From assembly GCA_026419785.1 (NCBI GenBank), contig JAODTK010002554.1:1-64000 (forward strand): 64,000 bases of DNA, written 5' to 3'. Numbering within the stretch: position 1 is the stretch's first letter; every line of letters begins with the position of its first letter. This document shows, one piece after another, positions 1 through 11,010 of the stretch. Below the pieces are notes generated by a model. The model saw only the letters and a program-made list of their open reading frames with translations. It did no database searches and was not told the origin of the DNA. Position numbers and translations under genes: made by a program. This DNA comes from Sclerodactyla briareus. Lineage: Eukaryota; Echinodermata; Holothuroidea; Dendrochirotida; Sclerodactylidae.

Positions 1-240
1 TTGCACTTAATGACCTTTGACCCTAATTATTGACCTAATTAGGCAATTTTGAGAAACAAGATATTCTATTCAAGCACAAAATTATCTTTCAGATCACCTA
101 TTTGTTTGATTTTCCTAAAAATGCCTCATGCAGCTTAAATCGGCACATTTCTGGATTTTCTGCCTAGACTAGGGAGGATGATGAGAAGATGGATGGGGCG
201 AAAACTGAGCCTGGTTGATTTCATCCGCGATGATCAGAGA

Positions 241-288
241 AATGCTACTCTAACGTTATACTGCTAGTTACTAAGTTAGAGTAGCATT
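241..288. repeat. Perfect 14 bp inverted repeat (hairpin)
   Basis: Arms 241-254 (AATGCTACTCTAAC) and 275-288 (GTTAGAGTAGCATT) are exact reverse complements around a 20-base loop. The pairing stops outside position 241, so this is a short isolated stem and not the edge of a longer palindrome. It could be a tiny foldback element or a transcribed hairpin; nothing nearby indicates which. Confidence 0.85.
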
Positions 289-918
289 CCCCTGGTGGAT
301 GATACAGGCAAAATTTTTGAAATCTGAAGGAGAGTTTAATAAAGGCTTCGTCACAAACAGTCCCGCTTGGAAAACATGTATCTATATGTTCCTACTTCCT
401 CTCTTTGACAGGAATTTGGAAAAGCAAAGCCTCACTCACCAGTCAACATAACTGCACCTCGTTCGAAAAACGGGAAGACCCCTGATACTAGCACAGTTGG
501 ATGTACCTATGTTAGGTCATATACGCCGCAGCAACACCATCAGTCGACAACATTCACGATGGCACGACCTGCATTTGTCTTCGAATACGATCACACGATG
601 GAGTTTCTTCCCACGAGTTGTCAACAGTAATATGGTGGATGTTCTGAAAATTTTACTCTCATTGTTTCCAACCACTAACTCGACTTCCCACCGCCTATAC
701 TCCCGACCACAAACATGGGTGGCTGTATCAGACTGCACTGCCTGCACTCATTCGATCGACTCAATCAAAGTAGTAGTAGTATTTTACTAGTGTATTGGAC
801 TATTGGCTATGTTCGTATCGTGAGCAAGTTACTGTACATATACTGCGAGTGCTAAAATCAGAACCGTGTCGCTCGGCTTCTGGACATTCGTACACGTAAC
901 GGTAGCATGCAACGTACG

Positions 919-946
919 TTTTTTTTTTTTTTTTTGGGGGGGGGGG
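919..946. repeat. Poly-T run joined to poly-G run
   Basis: About 17 T are followed directly by 11 G. Low-complexity tract; its length is likely to be uncertain in any assembly. Confidence 0.9.
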
Positions 947-1360
947 TTTTTATAAGCGGTATTGTTTTCTGCGCGATGTTGGCAACACGCCATGCAGCTG
1001 TTGACAGTCTGAGTTTTGACATCGTGTGTTCAATTAAGAGGTTTGGTGAGGAATTAAATAGGATCATATGAAGGAGGCCCTGTTTCTGTTTTTTTCGCGT
1101 TTTCGAGAGAAATTAATCGGATATTTATGGGAATGGGAATAATAACAGATACTCGGGCCTATGTTTTCGAATTAAAACGGTTTGACGTAATAATAGGAGG
1201 GCAAATCCTCGGCTATTGCATCGGGATTTCCCAACCCTCCTATTAGGAGTTCATCCCGGTTTAATTCTGCAACAAAGGCCCTCGTATCTGTTCATTATTC
1301 CTTAATTCTAATCCATTTGATGAGTGAAACGGAGTGTGCTGTCTTCAAACCGTGTGCGGC

Positions 1361-1690
1361 GAGTGGTTGACTCAGTTGGTCAAGCTTCCACCCGGGAGAT
1401 CGGGGTGGAAATCCCAGTCTGGTACCTGTTGCCTCCTCGCTGGGTGCTCAGCACAAGGGGTTGGAGCAGAGACCAACGAGGGTAAGGAAATTTGCGAGTT
1501 GCTGTCAGCGTGTAGTGACCCGCCACCAATTAAGGCACAGTCGAAACTCGAAGGGGCATTGCTTTATTCCATGTATTAAGTGAAGAACTCGCATCTGACA
1601 AGAACCTGTCGTATCCCAGTTGTGCACCCTTGCCGGGCCCTGATTGAACACGATCCTATGCTCGGCAAATACATATGGGAAAAAATATAA
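1361..1690 (+). mobile_element. tRNA-derived SINE, copy A
   Basis: The head (1361-1423) resembles a tRNA promoter region: an A-box-like TGGTTGACTCAGTTGG and a decayed B-box (GGTGGAAATCC where GGTTCRANTCC is expected). The body matches the copy at 53686: both contain GGTACCTGTTG, a CTCGCTGG...GCTCAG stretch and ...AGACNAACGAGGGT. A distal segment with TGAAGAACTCGC..CTGACAA and GCACCCTTGC also matches. SINEs of this kind are transcribed by RNA polymerase III and moved by a partner LINE. The 3' limit is approximate and no target-site duplication was identified. Confidence 0.75.
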
Positions 1691-2371
1691 CAAAATACGC
1701 CTTACGCTTTGAGCTAAGGTCAAACATTCCAAGAACAAACGTCTGCTCACCGAAGAAGAGAGAAGCAAAAATTCTTCTGATGTTTCATGTTTCTACTGTG
1801 ATTGTGATTGTGAAGTTGCGGAGGGTAAGAAATCGGCGATTCTAATGATACATTATTTCAACGTTCGATGGATTATATATTAATTTATTTATTACATTCG
1901 ATGAAGAAGATACTGTTTCCATGTCCAGTTGAATATTCTGGATAGCGTATGCGATTAGCACGTAATAAAATGTAACAGTGGCAGTGGCGATGAAATGGCT
2001 AATTTGCATGATCGAATCATTTTAATGTTTAGTTCTTGTTTGAAATGTGACAACACACAAAGCAGACAGCAGTGAATCAGTGTAGTAATATTTCTCTGCC
2101 GTGTGATTGACACTTTGGCGAGGAAAGCATTCAGAGGTCTAGCCTGAATGTTTCATAGAACGCTAGTCTCGTTGTAGGAAAATCTCTTGATGAAGTTTTC
2201 TAGTAGGTATGACTTCCTTCTTATTTTTCAAACTTACTTTCTGGGTCGGTTGACCTCAAACGGTAATGTTTCCCTATGTGGAAATCTTCAAAATAGTCAT
2301 ACCAAAGGCCCCGAAAGATAGCCCACTAAAGCTTTGTTGTGGTGAGCCATCAGTGGGTGCTGCTGAATCAC

Positions 2372-2476
2372 AACTAAGTAACTAACTAACTAACTACTAA
2401 CTAACTAACTAACTAACTAAATAACTAAAAACTAATTTAACTAAACGAAAGAACGAATAAACGAACAACGACGAAC
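2372..2476. repeat. (AACT)n microsatellite grading into AACG/AACAACG
   Basis: About twelve AACT-type units (2372-2440) decay into ACGAA/AACGAC units. Such arrays often form the 3' tail of SINEs and LINEs; the sequence just upstream (about 2300-2370) could be such a body but matches nothing else in the window. Confidence 0.85.
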
Positions 2477-3293
2477 TATGTAAATAACTGCCCCTCAATG
2501 TGGTGACATGAACAGCCTATGTATGCATACTTGCATATTTCTAATTGAAAATAAACTGTGACTCCTCATGTGAATGATTTTGAGAGAGTCATCTATGTCG
2601 ACCTGAACTGAAACTCATTGAATTTGTCAATGATTCACTTCTAATTGTATTTAACTAAATATATGTGTACTTGACGCATTCCCTATTGATATCTTTTCAA
2701 CAGGATGTGAATACTTTCGAATACTAATTTTTTACGCGAATGCATAAACAAAACCCCGGGAGAAAAAAAAGCATATGCAATCCAAAAATATTGCCTTAGT
2801 CAATCTGTGGATGTGGACTGTGAGTAGCATCCGGATAGGCCAATGACACCTCACACATTGCCTTAACACAAAATTATGTTACCGGAATCGAGATCTAAAT
2901 CCCAACTGCGAAAATGCTAGCAAGCCCTATGGAGGCTCACTGTGTTAATTATTGACCTATTTGTTGCTGCAATTCAATCACAATCTTCCGTGTTGATGTT
3001 TCTGGGTTTCAACGCCTGAGGGAGTAAGTCTAGTCCCCATGCTTGCCTGTAAATTACTTCACTAGCAGCTTTGCTACTTCCTAACTGTTTAGCTGTGTCC
3101 CATTCTGTACAACGCCTTGGGAGGCGATGTGATTTTCACCGTAGAATTATATATAGGGTATGTAAGGTAAGTAGAACAAGTTCGATGCAATCAGTGACAA
3201 AGGCAATCAAATAGTAATGTAACTTTCTGTGAATTCCAACAGCCCACAGTATCCAAATCATGTTAGGCTCGTACACGTCACGGTTAGACTTCC

Positions 3294-3319
3294 ATATACA
3301 TATAAATTTATATGTATAT
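3294..3319. repeat. Perfect 26 bp AT palindrome
   Basis: Thirteen bases are followed immediately by their reverse complement, centred on TAAATTTA, with TATACATA / TATGTATA in the arms. Pairing ends at both edges. Only one C and one G lie within the 26 bases, so it is a low-information palindrome. Confidence 0.85.
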
Positions 3320-5142
3320 CGTATACCTGTAGAGTTCATCACTGGCCTCTAAATCGACTAGTCCGCGATGTTTTTTTTTGATGTTTCTATCATTCCAAGA
3401 CGGTACATATTTTTTCTATTGTTTCGAAGATTCATTTTTAATTTTTTTTTTTAAATTTTACTGAGCGGTAAAACATGTGATAGCGTATTACTATACTAGG
3501 AGTCCCAATAATCGACACAGTTTGTGTGCTTACTAATATGTGTTACCCCCCCCCCCTCCACTTCCCCACATCCCCACATTCCCACATTATTCAGACGGCT
3601 AATCAACGCCTTGAGGGGACTCTAGCTCCTCTCTTAATATATAAATGACAAAGGATGCAAAGCAATACACCACAAAGTTGGGCAATGGCAATGTGTGCCT
3701 GAACTTCTGTCAGTTGTGTATTGGCTGATTTGCTGCGTCAGTTCGCGTAACAGATAGCGTTACAATGCCTGGATATTCAAATTAAGACTAGCTAGAAACA
3801 AGAGGATCTGGTTCCACGCGGCTAATAGGGATATGAACAGGGGAAATTTTATTAGGGGCTTAGCTGAATTGATTTAAATTCACCCCCTAGATGAGAGGAG
3901 ATGATTATCACTCTCGACACCTGCGAAAATCATATCGACAGCATAAAGAATGAAACATGTATATTACTTATATTATCAGGATCCTGTTTTCACAGATGAT
4001 GGACCTAGATTTTCTACATTGACATGCTCAATAAGATGTTACGAAACATTCCATTTTAGTTATTTTGAAGCTGTGACAGTCCCCCGCCGAGATCCTCGTC
4101 TTCTTATCCGCATACGTCCTAATTTCCACGCAGTAATATAACAAAATATTGTCGTAATTGTGGGGGAGGGAGGGGAGGGTTTTTACGTCCATGGTAATGT
4201 AACGGAATCCTCGGAAACTATGCACAGGTAAAAAGAGCACATATAAAGAGCAAAGAAAAAAAAAGGCACATTTCAAGTGTTCTGTATGTTGCCAGTTGAG
4301 GTATCGGTATATCAGTATCTTCCTGATGAATTATGATGTAACGGGAGAATGATGCCCAAAGGCCGCAATACATACACAGTATAGAAAGACAAAAGGAGGT
4401 TTCAACGTATAAATTATTGAGATTGGAATCTATCCATATGTGTCAACAATTGGTGAGTCTCATTCACATCTCAATGAGCTGTTCGTCACAGGTTCCCAAA
4501 GGTACGTGTTTAACATTGACCTCGTATTGCAGGGGATTCAGCAGTTCATCAGTGGCGTTTATAGTATAACCTGCGTAGTCCAGACACCTGCGTTTATAGC
4601 GGACACTGCTTCTCGATCGAAATGTCACCATAGTAACACAGAATATAGCAGTTTCGCGAGATTCATGTAGGGAGGAATTAGTATCCTGCAAAAATGGGAC
4701 GAGTACTAGGAGAGTAATTATACAATACATGGCCGAATGATGGATTCCTAGATCTTGTATCACTTAAAAAATTAAGATTTTAAAATAGGCCTCGATACGA
4801 ACTTGAGTTCTCGAGCAATTTCATCTTTATTTATCACTGACATCACCTCCAGCCACGTAGCGTAGTATCCACAATCTTATAATTTAGAAAAGTAGGCTAA
4901 CTTCATTATTGGGGCCTTAAACTCAAGTTCAAGGTTGCCTGTTCTCATTCGTCATTTCTTTTGAAATGTCTTGGAAGGTGAACTCGTTGATAGTATGGAA
5001 CTGCATATAGAGTAAGCACGTATACCGCACTGCATCAGTAACTTTCAGTGCTGTTAAAAGGGTCCTGGACATAGGGCGATTTTAATCCATGATATCACCG
5101 ACGTGGCGGCCTAGGAAATTTTCTGATTGGATTCAGCTTCTG

Positions 5143-5178
5143 GAAAGTCGATCGATCTAGAATATACTTGTACACACC
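5143..5178 (+). repeat. Left inverted-repeat core
   Basis: Core of the left arm. It pairs with 5952-5986 on the other strand without mismatch from 5144 to 5178. Confidence 0.85.
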
Positions 5179-5951
5179 ATACATGATATTCGGGTTTGTA
5201 TTTCCATGTGTGTGTTATTATTTGAAACACTTTGAAAAAATGGACCAAAAATTCCCGTTATGTGTCCGTCATTACAGGGGACCATAATACAATGGGAGTT
5301 TCGCTATAGTCGATTGAACTTCATTGGCGAACTCTGCCTTCAGCTGAAATTCTGGTGGCAGGGCATGGTTAGGGAGACGAAACGGCGGAAGAACAATCGT
5401 CGAAGCGCGTCAATGGATGTTCCCAACATCTCCTTTTTCCTAGCGAAACAACATTCCACAATAATGTTTGTTACAGTAATCATGGCGATATCCTATTATT
5501 ATTCCTCGACGACAGTCGAATAATGTGTACGTCTGTACGTGTGGACCTGTGTGATATGTCCAAAGTGTCCTGCGTTGTAACTTTCAGTAACTGTTAATTG
5601 TGGACATTTCCTATGGAGGTTACAGGTCTCATGGAGTGAAATGTTCGTGAACGCGGAACCAACATAATGCATATATTGAGTTTGCGCAAAATGCTGGTAC
5701 TTTGAATAGTAAGAGAGGTGATATAAGTATAGGGTGAGTCAACATGATTGATGATGTCATTGTTCTGTATGTGGTTGGCACCATAGCAGGCGATGGAGGG
5801 GGAGGGCCGGTGTCTAAGAATACGACTTAAATCAGTATATTAGGGTCGTTGGCAGTGACGACACTTACAGAGTATTCGTCACATTTATCTGCGATTCCGA
5901 ATAGCAAATACGGAATGAAATGCACTCAAATGGTCACGTAGGGCGGGGTGG

Positions 5952-5986
5952 GGTGTGTACAAGTATATTCTAGATCGATCGACTTT
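5952..5986 (-). repeat. Right inverted-repeat core
   Basis: Reverse complement of 5144-5178, 35 of 35 bases. The sequence on the interior side of the two cores is unrelated, so the core marks the inner edge of the repeats. Confidence 0.85.
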
Positions 5987-6057
5987 TCAAAATGATGAAT
6001 TCAAGAGGATTTTCAGATTTTCCCGGGCCGTCCCGTCGCTGACAACCGGTCTGGACC

Positions 6058-8615
6058 TGGCTAGAAACGCGGGGACAACATGATGCAGTACGTAACTGAG
6101 TATGCATCACATATGCAGTCCCATACTATCAGCGCTATCGACAAGTTACGCGAACTTGATAGCAGCCACAATATTGCTACGTAAGGTCATGACAAAAGGC
6201 GATCTAAATCCCTTCATTCGGCACCATTTTTGTGTTAGTACTTACCCGTAATCGGCTCATTCGCAGGAAATAATTCCACCCTTGATAGTTGCAGACGAAC
6301 TTGTTCTATTATCGTGTTGCTAAGGTAACGTCGATCGAAAGAATAGTGTCCACTTTTTACCAGGTGTCGGGACGATGGACAGGTATACTATACTTATCTG
6401 CTAACATTGAGTGCATATCTGTATTGTCTCGCGCATCTGATCGTTTACACAGTACTATAAAACATAGAATCATCCACATTATTTCCACTATACGTAGGGG
6501 GGGGGGGTTACTCGTTAGGCATTGCGCAGGTATTGAACAACTAGATATCATGCCTGAAAACAAATGGTCATGTAACAGTTTTTAACAAGTTCCTTCATCA
6601 AAACTAGCACAAGTGAAAAGAGCACATATCAAAACCTAGATTTGAATGTTATAGCATGTTTTTTTTTTTTTTTCAAATTACTTTCGAGAAATTAGGGAAA
6701 TCTAGAACATCACGGGGGAAACGATGGCAAGGCCGCCCATGGACTCTGAACACAGAAATGATGCATTGTTGCGCATCGATAACAGGATGACGAAAATATG
6801 TATTCACTTAGGACCTGTAGAAATTGATGAGGTTGTCTTTGAATTTTTTTTGAACTTTTGTGTAGGTTTGCCATTCAGACCCCCACCTATAATACGTTTC
6901 GTTACAGTGTTCTCAGAAGTACATGTCTACATTGATGGTTGTGTAGGGAAGATCCCCTGCAGTTTCGTTTTTTTTTTTTCGTTATTTCACAGGCAAATTT
7001 TGCCAAAGCTGATTGTGCCTTATCGGTGCACATCGAATTCCGCTGAAATTCCTGTAAAACAATTGTAATGATTAGAAGGTAACTGGAGGTCAAGTCGTGC
7101 ACGACCATTGGCCTTCAGGCTACAGTTATAACAAATACATTCGGTTAATATATCATTCTCGTTGAAATAACTCAGATGAAACATTACGGACTCTGTCGCA
7201 ATTAACTAATGTCGACAATAATTGGTTAAATCAGATATAATACAAGTGATGGTGAACATCTTACTATTATCAGTCGCTTTCTCACTAATTGTTTAATCGC
7301 TGCTCAGTAGAAAACGTTGTTTCAATTGCTCTTCGAGTTCCCCTAACGCAACCCTGACTCCTAATTTCCATTACTGTTTCACTGCTACGGATCACACGAG
7401 AAGCAAACTAATACATATGCAACGAATACAAACATTTGTTCAAGTATATAGATCTGTGAAAGGGAAGTGCCAATCTGTTACCCCCGCCGCCCCAGCCCCC
7501 ACTGTCATCTCCTCGGATGGCAGAAACTGTTGCCACATTATAAAGGGTTCGGCCGGTATAATGCCTACCCATTTATTGTCGGAATTTAATTATAATTATC
7601 GGTGTTGATTTTCTTCTGGGTTTTACTCGCCCGAGGCGAAATTAATGGGGTCGATAAATTTGCCCTCAGATCACCGCTGACTGGCGGATTTTGACTGACT
7701 GGCCAAAGCATGGTGCCATTACTCCTCCTCTGACCCATCTTCGAGACGTAGAGGAAACAAGGGGTCGGTCATCTGGCATTATAGACAGACACCCCTTACA
7801 GAGCCCTAGCGCTCTAAGCTCGAAAACCAGACAACGCTAATGTAGAGTCATTACTGGGTATGTATCTGTGGTAGGAGACAGTGTGGCCTTTGCCGTAATT
7901 TTTTTAACGCAACTTCATCTCGCCGAATGCCGTGTATCCAATATATTGGTTGTCCTGAATTTCAGGTCCGTTTCCGTAAACACAAATTCGCTGTATGTTA
8001 CCCAAGAAAAGTCATCGAGAAGTAGCCACTCACTTCAATCACTCCTCTCCACATGTCCACCAATTCATATTCTTTAGCTGTGGTCGCATCCCCACTCCTA
8101 CGAGCTATCGACTAGACCAGCACGACTTCAACGACGAAACCATACGGATTTATTAGCTGGACGAGCTTGACTCGAAAAAAATCGAATGACGTCCATGGCT
8201 GCTGTAACATCTATTCGTATTTGCCCTATGTCCTCATTTCGCTGTTTGTAACCGACGAAGGTCGCAGACCGAATCCTGTTTTTTTTTTTTTTTTAAATAA
8301 TGTTCCTATTTCAGATTGCTAATACTAGTAGTACTCTCGCTGTTCCCTATAGTGGGTGCAAACGGCATTCAGGTCGGGATGTCTCGAATTGCACTCTGGG
8401 TTCTTTCGAGACCACTAGCTGACTTCCTAGTTCAATTGCTCGGCTTACGGAGAGTGTGATTTCGTGACCCTCGCTTCTCGAGGCTTCCCAAACCTTCCTG
8501 CCTCTCCCTATATGTCATGAGAATTATTGAATCATCGATCTATACGTTACCAATATACCACCTCGGAGTGACATCAATAGGGCGTCGTATTGCTATCACA
8601 CTTTTAGGAATGTTG
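6058..8615. other. Unannotated DNA
   Basis: No gene, transposon domain or large repeat recognised. Contains a poly-G run (6497-6507), poly-T runs (about 6660-6673 and 8279-8294) and short unremarkable open frames, the longest 114 codons (6724-7068) and without recognisable motifs. Confidence 0.4.
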
Positions 8616-8759
8616 TGTAACTAGCTCACCTATCCCGGTGTTGTGTGAGAAATTGAACAAAATCATATGTAGGATTCCGACAATTTGTGAAATTTTTACA
8701 ACAACCTTCAGACATGATGTGAATTTCTCACACAAACTGAAGATATGTGTCTAGTTACA
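8616..8759. mobile_element. 144 bp imperfect foldback sequence (MITE-like)
   Basis: The outer arms 8616-8624 and 8751-8759 (TGTAACTAG / CTAGTTACA) and the inner arms 8641-8654 and 8722-8735 (TTGTGTGAGAAATT / AATTTCTCACACAA) are exact inverted repeats. The sequence between outer and inner arms also pairs in part (CACCTATC against CACATATC). The whole could fold into one stem of about 38 bp with a 67-base loop. TGTTGTGTAA recurs just outside each end. This suits a small foldback or miniature inverted-repeat element; family unknown. Confidence 0.6.
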
Positions 8760-10654
8760 GCGTGTTGTGTAAATTCTACTCAACATTATGCATTGAATGA
8801 GAACATCGGCATTGATGCCACTGTTTTCATCATGTCGAGCTCACGGGAGTATACTTGCAAGGGTTGGACAATTCACAACACAGTGGAAGAACCTATAATG
8901 GAGCGGGAGGAGGGTGACTAACGATGTACCGGATCCTTATCCAATCAAGAGTGGGTGGGCAGCAGATCATACAAGTGTCTCACGTTGTTATTCATTAAAA
9001 TGTCCGATTGATGATAAGCCCTAATCAGTATTGGGGTGTATACATATCGTATATACAAAAAATTACTTCATGAGTTGTGGCACTACAAAAGTGCATTCGA
9101 GTTCCAATCGAATGGGCTAGCACATGACATATATAACCCAAATCTCCCACGTTGGAGGTTTGTTGGCCACTGAAATACGACAACGTTATCAGGGTTGGAT
9201 TATTCGAAGGATATTTAATCCGATAGTGATTGATGAGAGAGGAGTTATAGATAGAAAGTTGAAGTATTTAAGATGCATTACCTAGATCCTCTGATGGAAA
9301 CAGTTTACTCCCAAACTGAAGAGCGAAGAGACAAGTAGGCCACGCACAAAGGAGTCCAATGGAAGTTTATGATCAGCCAGCATCAATAATATGATGTGTG
9401 ATGTTCATAGGTCCCCGCTCTTAATCATAGGAGTTAGATGTGACTCACATGTGAAACATAGTGCTATTCGTTTAATCTTTTGTGTCATGATTGTTGTGTT
9501 GTTGTGGTTCTTGTTGTTGTTCTCCTCTTTTCTTTTCTTTTCTTTCTCATTCTTTTAGACGCGAGCTTGTCACTGCCGCGAGGTGTTAAGGCCCCCGATT
9601 CAGATGGTTGAGTTATAATATAGTTAAAAATCATATATGTCTGAGGGTATTGTTCATGTAGTGTGGTTATATAGATAGTCCAAGCAGAGCTAATAGCGTC
9701 GTCGAAATAATATGTTAACTTGTTTATTGAATGGAGAGTGATATAAGAATGAAAGCTTGTTCTTCCTTTCGCTTACAAGGAATGGGAATACGCAGACCCA
9801 GGGGCTACTATAACAGGCCCCCCCTATATAACATATGGATTCAGCTTGTTTGTACTATTCCTCAGCAACAAATGCCATTGTGTCATACCAGTGGATTATG
9901 TGATACAAGTTAGGCCAAATTACTCTGTCAACTCGATGTACTATTTGATGTATTGGCGAAAATAATACACAGAGGCAGATACACATCCCATGGAACCTCC
10001 TCCATCAATATACATGTAATCAGTCCACGACCGGCAATATTCTACCTGACAAGATGATTGCAAGAGTCCCAGTAGGACAGTGCCATCACCTCGCAAACAA
10101 GCGAGGGTCGTGTATACATTACCAATAAAATGAAGGTCCATCACTCCGTTAGAGCCTTCGCTTGGGCAATTGTTGGAACATCAAATTAAAGTAGGAAGAA
10201 TGGAAATTCCATCTGGTGAATCATCATTATCTTGAATAATAATGGATTCTATAGTTGGAAACAGTGAATAGAAATTCCAACGCAGTGGAAACCAAAATTG
10301 AATGGATAGAGGGATTGTTATTCGAAAACACAAACCTATGTATTGTAAGATGTAATTATAGTCTCTTAGACGAGAGGGGACAAAATGAACACAATCCACT
10401 TGCAATGTTCTGTTTTTTATTCGTCTATAGTGCTAAAAATGTGCAAGCGTCGATCCATTAAGGGAATGGGAAGTTGCGATGAGTTATATAGAAGTTGGTC
10501 GATGCGGGATTTAAAAAAGAACCGTAGGTAACTGAGGTGAATCAGAAAAAAAGATCGAACGGAAATCCAACACACTGCTGCATATATTGTCGTGACACAT
10601 GAATTAAGTTGATTTAGAAATGTGGTAATTCTGATATTATAGATACAGCTCAGT
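8760..10654. other. Unannotated DNA
   Basis: No gene recognised. A pyrimidine-rich TTGTT/TTTTC stretch lies at about 9495-9550. The remaining open frames are short and unremarkable. Confidence 0.4.
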
Positions 10655-11010
10655 AGAGGTTCTACGCTACCAACCCAGTTGGTAAGCGTCGGCTTCAACC
10701 CGTGAGACCGGGTTCGATTCCCAGTCGGGTCATTCAAAGATTTTAGGAATGATAGGCAAATTGCAAGTGCCGTCTGGTGTGGTTAATACCGCCACCCCCA
10801 CATTGAGGTACGTCAAAGAGGCATTACCGTATTCCGGTACCTGTGGAGAATTCGCAGCTGACAATTTGTTGCAGTATCCAGGTCTACCACTCCGTGGGGC
10901 TTGCCCCTGGGGTTACGACATGCGAAAGGATGAGCATTTTGAGCCTTCAGCCCATTGGATATTCTTAAAAGGCTCCTGTCAAAAAAAAGAGCTGATTGCC
11001 CTAACAAAGC
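10655..11010 (+). mobile_element. tRNA-derived SINE, copy B
   Basis: The tRNA-like head (about 10667-10733) has the clearest B-box in the window, GGTTCGATTCC at 10711-10721, preceded by CCCAGTTGGTAAGCGTC. After the head, GTCGGGTCAT, the phrase TGCCGTCTG, and the distal segment GAATTCGCAGCTGACAAT with GCAGTATC match copy C at 53686. The central part of the body is shorter than in copy C. This copy looks no younger than the others overall: only the promoter box is well kept. Confidence 0.75.

Larger units (their letters stand above)
1..1360. other. Unannotated AT-rich DNA at the left edge
   Basis: I see no gene here. Open frames are short and unlike any family I know. The stretch holds a perfect hairpin at 241-288 and a poly-T/poly-G tract at 919-946, both listed separately. 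Confidence 0.5.
1691..5097. other. Unannotated DNA with simple repeats
   Basis: No gene recognised. It contains an AACT array (2372-2476), a perfect palindrome (3294-3319), a poly-C run (3546-3556) and a G-rich run near 4160. The stretch around 3060-3160 has a CGCCTTGGGAGGCG motif followed by ATTATATATAGG, which is reminiscent of a degraded SINE/LINE 3' tail, but this is weak. Confidence 0.45.
5098..6057. mobile_element. Element bounded by long inverted repeats (putative non-autonomous DNA transposon)
   Basis: The left arm (about 5098-5178) and right arm (about 5952-6057) are inverted copies of each other. Their inner 35 bases match exactly: 5144-5178 against the reverse complement of 5952-5986, including TCGATCGATCTAGAATATAC. 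Outside this core, similarity continues with mismatches and indels through CGACGnGnCGGCC..GGAAA. The 773 bp between the arms has one 87-codon open frame (5260-5523) that matches no transposase I know. The arrangement suits a non-autonomous cut-and-paste element. Two independent inverted copies of one repeat would look the same. I could not fix outer termini or a target-site duplication. Confidence 0.65.

Noticed and set aside
10711..10721. A genuine tRNA gene at the perfect B-box
   Set aside because: The upstream half does not form acceptor, D and anticodon arms in tRNA order, and the sequence continues into a shared SINE body.
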